DNA of 10,122 nt from NCBI GenBank assembly GCA_003601535.1, contig PIXW01000139.1, forward strand, positions 1-10,122, read 5' to 3'. Position 1 is the first letter of the stretch; each line of letters opens with the position of its first letter. A program made the translations under genes and the position numbers. This stretch comes from ANME-2 cluster archaeon (GTDB lineage Archaea > Halobacteriota > Methanosarcinia > Methanosarcinales > Methanogasteraceae). The notes under the pieces are model-generated. The model saw only the letters and a program-made list of their open reading frames with translations. It was not told where the DNA came from and did not search any database. Below, one piece after another: positions 5,889 through 10,122 of the stretch.

Positions 5889-6911
5889 ATGGAGTGTATT
5901 GCGATCGATGTTGGTGCAGGAACACAGGACATACTGATATATGATAGCGAGAAGCGCGTCGAGCAGTGTTTTAAGATGGTTCTGCCATCTCAGACGAGAA
6001 TTGTAGCACAGCGTGTCAGGCAGGCAACAGAACTGCACAAGGATATTTTTCTGAATGGAGTCACGATGGGCGGCGGTCCGTGCGTCCGTGCGATAAAAGA
6101 CCATCTTGGAGCAGGGTTAAGGGTTTACTCAACAGAAAGCGCTGCAAAAACGATTTATGATGATCTTGACCGGGTGCAGCGTACAGGTGTTGCCATCACA
6201 AGGCAGTGTCCGGATGCGATCCCCATCGAAACGAAGGATATCGATCTGTCTGCGATCAGTACGGTGATGCGATTGTTTGAGATGGATGTGCCTGAACGAT
6301 TTGCAATTGCTGTGCAGGATCATGGCGAAAGCACGAAGAGCAACAGGGTATTTCGGTTCGAGCATCTCAAACGAGTGATACAAAAAGGAGGCGATCTGCA
6401 GTCGCTTGTCTATATACCGGAGACGATTCCCGAATATCTCACACGCATGCGTGCGGTTGCGCAAACGCTCGCAGACTTTGATGTTGTTCTGATGGACACC
6501 GGGCCGGCAGCGATATTCGGTGCGGTGGATACAACCGATCAACCCGCGATCGTACTCAATATCGGAAACGGGCACACATTGTGCGCGATATTGATTGATG
6601 GCTGCATCACAGGCATATTCGAGCATCACACCAGACAGGTGAATATCGAACGACTGGACACCTACATCGAAAAACTTGCAGACGGGACATTGACGTTCGA
6701 GGAGATATTCGAGAGCGGAGGGCATGGTTGCTACATAAAGGAGATTCCTGACGAGATGCCGCGGGTAATCGTCACCGGACCGAACCGGTATATCGCAGAA
6801 GAGAGCAGACACGATATTACCTTTGCGGCACCTTACGGCGATATGATGCTGACAGGATCATTCGGACTGGTCAAAGGGATGTTATCCCTGAACGGTGATG
6901 GCAATGGATAA
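5889..6911 (+). CDS. DUF1786 family protein with actin/Hsp70/sugar-kinase-like phosphate loops
   Basis: A 340-residue protein of unknown function, matching the archaeal DUF1786 (PF08735; sometimes labelled pyruvate formate-lyase activating-like). The N-terminus is IAIDVGAGTQDI (4-15), a phosphate-1-like loop with Asp7 and Asp14. A glycine-rich turn MGGGPC follows at 60-65, then LMDTGPAAIFGA (201-212), and LNIGNGHTLCAIL (223-235), a second phosphate loop with the expected strand-turn-strand. Then come EHHT (245-248), SGGHG (276-280), TGPNR (296-300) and PYGDMMLTGSFGL near the end. This layout fits an ASKHA-type nucleotide-binding fold, which is inference from motifs. No iron-sulfur CxxxCxxC motif is present, so it is not itself a radical SAM activase. 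It begins 3 bases after the second coiled-coil gene and overlaps the next small gene by 8 nt. ATP binding and a regulatory or activating role are plausible but unproven. Confidence 0.87.
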   Translation: MECIAIDVGAGTQDILIYDSEKRVEQCFKMVLPSQTRIVAQRVRQATELHKDIFLNGVTMGGGPCVRAIKDHLGAGLRVYSTESAAKTIYDDLDRVQRTGVAITRQCPDAIPIETKDIDLSAISTVMRLFEMDVPERFAIAVQDHGESTKSNRVFRFEHLKRVIQKGGDLQSLVYIPETIPEYLTRMRAVAQTLADFDVVLMDTGPAAIFGAVDTTDQPAIVLNIGNGHTLCAILIDGCITGIFEHHTRQVNIERLDTYIEKLADGTLTFEEIFESGGHGCYIKEIPDEMPRVIVTGPNRYIAEESRHDITFAAPYGDMMLTGSFGLVKGMLSLNGDGNG

Positions 6912-7056
6912 CAAGAGAAATCACACGCTCTATGATCACAAATGCACGATCTGCGGCGCATGGATGGAGACGACCATCAAGAAGAGTAAGAAGGGCACAG
7001 AGATCGTCATGTACTTCTGTCCCGAGTGCGGATTCTCGTACAGTATTCAGGAATGA
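6904..7056 (+). CDS. 50-residue zinc-ribbon protein
   Basis: A short gene easily missed by length cut-offs. ATG 6904 overlaps the stop of the DUF1786 gene by 8 nt (6904-6911), and the frame ends with TGA at 7054-7056. The product has two CxxC knuckles: CTIC (Cys14, Cys17) and CPEC (Cys39, Cys42), separated by a basic segment KKSKKG (26-31) and hydrophobic EIVMYF. This is the standard four-Cys zinc-ribbon layout and suggests a single zinc site and nucleic-acid or protein binding; no named family is recognised. It is the last gene of the cluster and ends 2 bases before the convergent ilvE stop. The two Cys pairs, the tight overlap and coding-like codons support it as real. Confidence 0.8.
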   Translation: MDNKRNHTLYDHKCTICGAWMETTIKKSKKGTEIVMYFCPECGFSYSIQE

Positions 7057-7058
7057 TC

Positions 7059-7925
7059 TTATATCGGCGCCCCTTCAGCCTGTGTCAGTCTCTTGAACCC
7101 TTGCATCAACGCCTTTGTGATCCTTCCGACCGATCCATCACCGACCGCACGCCCATCGACCACCGTGATCGGCGCAACCTCGGCTGCGGTGCCTGTCACG
7201 AAGATCTCATCCGCGGTATACAGATCGAACAAGCCCAGATCGGTCTCATTTACTGTATAGCCAAGATCGTGTGCAATCTCGATGGCTGCTGCGCGCGTGA
7301 TTCCGCGCAGATTGTTCATGACCGGCGGCGTTTCGATGATATCGTTCTTTACAACAAAGATATTATCACCAGACCCTTCTGAGATATTCCCGCGCACATC
7401 AAGTATGATCGCTTCATCGCCGCCCTTGTAGTTTGCTTCGATCTTTGCGAGGATGTTATTGAGATAATTCAGAGACTTTATATTTGGTGATAGCGACTCC
7501 GGAGCATTCCTGCGTACCGTGACCGTTACCGCGGTGAGCCCGTCCTCATAGAGATCGCCGTACATCGCATCCCACGGCTGGGATATGATGAACACATTCG
7601 GCTTCTCGCACTTTCTTGGATCGAGACCGAGATCGCCGATCCCTCTGGATATGATCGGTCGTATGTATGCATCCGTGAGACCATTGACGCGGAGCGTTTC
7701 AAGGATGGCTTCTTTCATCCCGTCCTTTGAGAGCGGGATATCCAGCATGATCGCGCTTGCTGAATCATACAATCGATCGATATGCTCGTCCAGACGAAAG
7801 ACGCGCCCATTGTATGCGCGTATCCCTTCAAACACACCATCACCATATAAAAAGCCATGATCATAGATCGATGTCACTGCCTGTTCCTGCAGAACGAAAT
7901 TGCCATTTACATAAACCTTGAGCAT
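7059..7925 (-). CDS. ilvE: Branched-chain amino acid aminotransferase, class IV (IlvE)
   Basis: A 288-residue class IV PLP aminotransferase that interconverts branched-chain amino acids and 2-oxoacids with glutamate/2-oxoglutarate. The start is VYVNGNFV then [19 protein letters not shown] (22-40), with the substrate-loop Tyr and the YGDGVFEG motif. The PLP lysine is Lys150 in [19 protein letters not shown] (183-192) and GITRAA are the family signature, and [11 protein letters not shown] is the phosphate-binding loop. Length is normal. The ATG at 7925 is preceded by a perfect AGGTGAT site. It lies 18 bases downstream of the DUF192 gene and is probably co-transcribed with it. D-amino acid transaminase is the main alternative, but the match to archaeal IlvE is better. 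Confidence 0.92.
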   Translation of the reverse strand: MLKVYVNGNFVLQEQAVTSIYDHGFLYGDGVFEGIRAYNGRVFRLDEHIDRLYDSASAIMLDIPLSKDGMKEAILETLRVNGLTDAYIRPIISRGIGDLGLDPRKCEKPNVFIISQPWDAMYGDLYEDGLTAVTVTVRRNAPESLSPNIKSLNYLNNILAKIEANYKGGDEAIILDVRGNISEGSGDNIFVVKNDIIETPPVMNNLRGITRAAAIEIAHDLGYTVNETDLGLFDLYTADEIFVTGTAAEVAPITVVDGRAVGDGSVGRITKALMQGFKRLTQAEGAPI

Positions 7926-7928
7926 ATA

Positions 7929-7935
7929 ATCACCT
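7929..7935 (-). promoter_or_regulatory. Ribosome binding site of ilvE
   Basis: AGGTGAT on the minus strand, 3 bases before ATG 7925. It complements the conserved 3' end of archaeal 16S rRNA and confirms the ilvE start. An identical heptamer precedes iscU at 9828. Confidence 0.75.
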
Positions 7936-7943
7936 GAATATCG

Positions 7944-8321
7944 TTATGCCTGATCGCTTATAGATGTTGCGACCGTATCAAAGATCAATCTTGTTCCGGT
8001 AGCGAGTTCGTACCGGTCTGATACACCTGCGTTCATCTCTATAATATAAGAAACATTCCTGACGTGCTTGTATCCTGTCCACGGGTTTAATCTTGCAATG
8101 TCGATGATTATCTTATCGTTGTTTAAAAAAATGACGTCGATCGGAAATCGCATAAATAGAGTATGGATAGAGCCGTTCCTCGGTTTCGGAAATACAAATA
8201 CCATAGCGTAATCATCCGGAACCTTCCGTCTGAACATGAGCCCGCGCATCATGCGAAACATGGTTGTGACACACTCGATATGAGTTGCGATCGGCGTACC
8301 ATCATATTTTAATAGCATCAT
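7944..8321 (-). CDS. DUF192 family protein
   Basis: A 125-residue protein of the DUF192 family (PF02643), function unknown. The family motifs are clear: FRMMRGLMFRR near the N-terminus, then MVFVFPKPRNGSIHTLFMRFPIDVIFLNND, a match to the family core, with WTGYKHV and YIIEMNAGV later, and a closing GTRLIF. No signal peptide is seen, unlike many bacterial members. The frame begins with a TTG at 8327, but ATGs at 8321 and 8318 are better starts; 8321 is used. A TATA-like box on the minus strand (8345-8356) lies about 25-35 bases ahead, pointing to a nearly leaderless transcript. It probably forms an operon with ilvE. Confidence 0.87.
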   Translation of the reverse strand: MMLLKYDGTPIATHIECVTTMFRMMRGLMFRRKVPDDYAMVFVFPKPRNGSIHTLFMRFPIDVIFLNNDKIIIDIARLNPWTGYKHVRNVSYIIEMNAGVSDRYELATGTRLIFDTVATSISDQA

Positions 8322-8380
8322 GCTCAAGTGGTTTTAACGTTCGCTATGATACATAACCATTCGGAGGTAAAACCCAGACA
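8322..8380. promoter_or_regulatory. Divergent promoter region between DUF192 and aIF1
   Basis: These 59 bases serve two diverging genes. On the minus strand, TTATGTATCATA (complement of 8345-8356) is a plausible TATA box for the DUF192-ilvE pair. On the plus strand, GGAGGT (8363-8368) is a strong ribosome binding site 12 bases before the aIF1 ATG, somewhat far, and a weak AT-rich stretch gttttaac (8331-8338) might be its TATA element. Calls are by eye. Confidence 0.4.
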
Positions 8381-8689
8381 ATGAGTTCAGAAATGTGCCA
8401 GGTATGCGGACTTCCCCGTGAACTGTGCATCTGCGAGGAAGTCGCAAAAGAACAGCAATGGATTGCGGTCAAGGTGAAGCGACGCAGATACGGAAAGGAG
8501 GTTACGGTCATCGATGGAATCGACCCGCATGAGATCGATCTGCATGAACTTTCGACGTACCTGAAATCCAGGTTTGCGTGCGGCGGAACTGTGAAAAACG
8601 AGACTATAGAACTGCAAGGAAACCACAAAGACCGCATAAAAGATATACTTATAGATAGAGGTTTTTCAGCCAGTCAGATCAAGATATAA
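8381..8689 (+). CDS. Translation initiation factor aIF1 (SUI1 family)
   Basis: A 102-residue protein of the eIF1/SUI1 family, which binds the small ribosomal subunit near the P site and helps start-codon selection. The N-terminus carries a zinc knuckle, C6xxC9 followed by C16-I-C18, typical of archaeal aIF1. The SUI1 core follows: [19 protein letters not shown] (about 30-48), [24 protein letters not shown] (57-80) and the final helix [19 protein letters not shown] with the following ELQG is the hallmark of the fold. It is preceded by GGAGGT and followed after one base by iscS, so the three genes to the right end are likely one operon. Confidence 0.93.
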   Translation: MSSEMCQVCGLPRELCICEEVAKEQQWIAVKVKRRRYGKEVTVIDGIDPHEIDLHELSTYLKSRFACGGTVKNETIELQGNHKDRIKDILIDRGFSASQIKI

Positions 8690-8690
8690 C

Positions 8691-9833
8691 ATGGAACGAA
8701 TCTATCTGGATCACGCCGCCACGACCGCAGTGGATCATGAGGTCGTGCAGGCGATGATGCCATATTTTACACAAGCATCCGGCAATGCATCGAGTCTGCA
8801 TTCGTTTGGTCGGGAGGCAAAACACGCGCTCGATTCTGCAAGACAGACCATTGCGGATGCGCTGAACGCGCAAACAGACGAGATCATCTTTACATCAGGC
8901 GGCACCGAATCCAATAATTTTGCACTAAAAGGGATCGGAAAGGGGCACATCATCACCAGTTCAATCGAGCATCCTTCGATACTGAAGACGTGCCGGTATC
9001 TGAACGATCATGGGTGTGATGTTACGTATCTGCCGGTTGATGCTGATGGCATGGTCGATCCTGGCGATGTTGAATCAGCGATCAACAGTGACACAAAACT
9101 GATCTCGGTGATGCATGCAAACAACGAGATCGGCACGATCCAGCCGGTCGATGAGATTGGAGCCATAGCAAGGGACAATGGAATCCCTTTTCACACCGAT
9201 GCGGTTCAATCATTTGGAAAGACAGAGATCGATCTGCAAAAGATGAATATCGATATATTGTCTCTTTCATCACACAAGATTTATGGACCAAAGGGGATTG
9301 GTGCTCTCTACATCAGGAGAGGTGTGAAGATCGATCCGCTGATGCATGGCGGCGAACATGAGAAGGGACGTCGCGCCGGAACCGAGAATATTCCTGGCAT
9401 TGTCGGCTTTGCGAAGGCTGCATCGCTTGCTATCGAGCGGTTCAGTTCGGATAGGGAGCACCTGATCAAACTGCGGGATATGCTGATAGATGGAGCGATG
9501 AACGCAATCGATGATGTGTTCCTGAACGGACACCCAGTGAAGAGACTCCCGAACAATGCGAATCTGAGATTCAAGTTTGTTGAGGGAGAATCTCTGTTGC
9601 TGCATCTCGATATGAAAGGCGTAGCAGTATCCACTGGATCTGCGTGCTCCTCAGCATCTCTTGAGCCGTCCCATGTACTGCTTGCACTCGGACTCGCTCC
9701 TGAGGATATTCACGGATCGATCCGGTTCACGCTCGGCAGGGAGAACACCGAAGAAGAGATCAGATATGTGCTCGATGTGCTGCCAGAGATGATCGATAAA
9801 CTGCGTGCGATTTCGCCGCTTACTGGCAGGTGA
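8691..9833 (+). CDS. iscS: Cysteine desulfurase (IscS/NifS family)
   Basis: A 380-residue PLP enzyme that removes sulfur from L-cysteine to form an enzyme persulfide for Fe-S cluster and other sulfur transfer. The start YLDHAATT (5-12), SGGTESNN (69-76), SIEHPS (91-96, His94 stacking over PLP), HTDAVQSFGK (168-177, Asp170), SSHKIYGPKG (193-202, PLP Lys196) and RAGTEN (228-233) are all intact. The mobile-loop Cys is Cys319 in STGSACSSASLEPSHVL, the longer loop of group I (IscS/NifS) enzymes. Length is normal. It begins one base after the aIF1 stop, with no strong ribosome binding site, so coupled translation is likely, and is followed by iscU 5 bases on. A bacterial-like NifS alternative name is equally valid. 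Confidence 0.94.
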   Translation: MERIYLDHAATTAVDHEVVQAMMPYFTQASGNASSLHSFGREAKHALDSARQTIADALNAQTDEIIFTSGGTESNNFALKGIGKGHIITSSIEHPSILKTCRYLNDHGCDVTYLPVDADGMVDPGDVESAINSDTKLISVMHANNEIGTIQPVDEIGAIARDNGIPFHTDAVQSFGKTEIDLQKMNIDILSLSSHKIYGPKGIGALYIRRGVKIDPLMHGGEHEKGRRAGTENIPGIVGFAKAASLAIERFSSDREHLIKLRDMLIDGAMNAIDDVFLNGHPVKRLPNNANLRFKFVEGESLLLHLDMKGVAVSTGSACSSASLEPSHVLLALGLAPEDIHGSIRFTLGRENTEEEIRYVLDVLPEMIDKLRAISPLTGR

Positions 9834-9834
9834 T
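9828..9834 (+). promoter_or_regulatory. Ribosome binding site of iscU
   Basis: AGGTGAT, 4 bases before ATG 9839. It includes the TGA stop of iscS (9831-9833), so termination of iscS translation happens right on the iscU ribosome binding site, which favours coupled translation. Confidence 0.75.
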
Positions 9835-9838
9835 TTTG

Positions 9839-10122
9839 ATGGAATACAGCGAGAAGGTGATGGATCATTTCACAAATCCGCGAAATGTCGGCGAGATTCA
9901 GGATGCTGATGGCGTTGGCACAGCAGGCAATCCGGTCTGTGGGGACATGACACATATCCATATCAAGGTTTCTGATGGCAGGATCACTGATATCAAGTTC
10001 AAAACGTTCGGATGCGGCGCAGCGATCGCAACCGCGAGCATGACAACCGAACTTGCACTCGGAAAGACGCTGGAAGAAGGGCTTGCCATCAGCAGAAACA
10101 ATGTCGCAGATGCGCTGGATGG
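9839..10122 (+). CDS. iscU: Fe-S cluster assembly scaffold IscU (3' truncated by window end)
   Basis: The first 94 codons of an IscU/NifU-N family scaffold, which builds an iron-sulfur cluster using sulfur from IscS. It begins MEYSEKVMDHFTNPRNVGEI (1-20), then GNPVCGDM (30-37, Cys34) and FGCGAAIATASM (57-68, Cys59), two of the three ligand cysteines. The third (a C-terminal Cys) lies past the window edge. The cluster-releasing Asp (Asp36) follows Cys34. The gene lies 5 bases after iscS and has a perfect AGGTGAT site. This was found in the sequence itself because the frame is cut by the end of the window. Confidence 0.93.
   Translation, partial: MEYSEKVMDHFTNPRNVGEIQDADGVGTAGNPVCGDMTHIHIKVSDGRITDIKFKTFGCGAAIATASMTTELALGKTLEEGLAISRNNVADALD

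Noticed and set aside
6129..6812. Long minus-strand open frame (227 codons) inside the DUF1786 gene
   Set aside because: It is antisense to a gene with clear family motifs, is rich in Cys/His/Arg without domain motifs, and has no ribosome binding site or neighbour logic.
8322..8327. TTG start for DUF192 at 8327
   Set aside because: Two ATGs lie 2 and 3 codons further in, the family homology begins later, and the TATA-like box fits ATG 8321.
1..10122. CRISPR array, tRNA/rRNA genes, insertion sequences, prophage or toxin-antitoxin genes
   Set aside because: I scanned for repeat-spacer patterns, cloverleaf-like stretches, transposase motifs and inverted repeats at gene borders and found none.

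Overview
The window looks like a piece of a euryarchaeal chromosome, most likely from a methanogen-related lineage (Methanosarcinales, Syntrophoarchaeum or ANME-like). The assignment rests on gene content: an archaeal aIF1 with an N-terminal zinc knuckle, DUF424, DUF1786, tandem archaeal coiled-coil proteins of the COG1340 type, an Agl23-type membrane glycosyltransferase and an archaeal-type IscU. Several starts carry AGGTGAT or GGAGGT ribosome binding sites, and short intergenic gaps hold AT-rich TATA-like boxes. Base composition is near 50% GC by eye. The exact lineage is inference.

Region by region: (1) 1-479 holds the C-terminal end of a MEMO-family protein (AmmeMemoRadiSam B), then a short open stretch that looks coding but is unassigned and may be frameshifted at a run of six Gs. 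(2) 476-1939 encodes an Agl23-like multi-pass membrane protein. Its 3' end overlaps tail-to-tail with truA, a tRNA pseudouridine synthase, on the minus strand. (3) A 90-bp divergent promoter region separates truA from a beta-decarboxylating dehydrogenase of the isopropylmalate/homoisocitrate type. (4) 3880-7056 is a tightly packed plus-strand cluster of five genes: DUF424, two consecutive long coiled-coil proteins, a DUF1786 protein with actin/Hsp70/sugar-kinase-like phosphate loops, and a 50-residue zinc-ribbon protein that is easily missed. (5) On the minus strand are a DUF192 gene and ilvE (class IV aminotransferase), probably co-transcribed. (6) From 8381 to the window end is aIF1, then iscS (cysteine desulfurase), then iscU (scaffold, cut by the window edge), nearly without gaps.

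Most of the window is housekeeping: tRNA modification, branched-chain or CoB-type 2-oxoacid metabolism, translation initiation and Fe-S assembly. The best candidate for an undescribed system is the cluster in region 4. Its five products are all uncharacterised, and the genes are joined by 8-nt, 8-nt, 3-nt-gap and 8-nt junctions, which suggests translational coupling and a shared job. I saw no tRNA, rRNA, CRISPR array, insertion sequence or phage gene.
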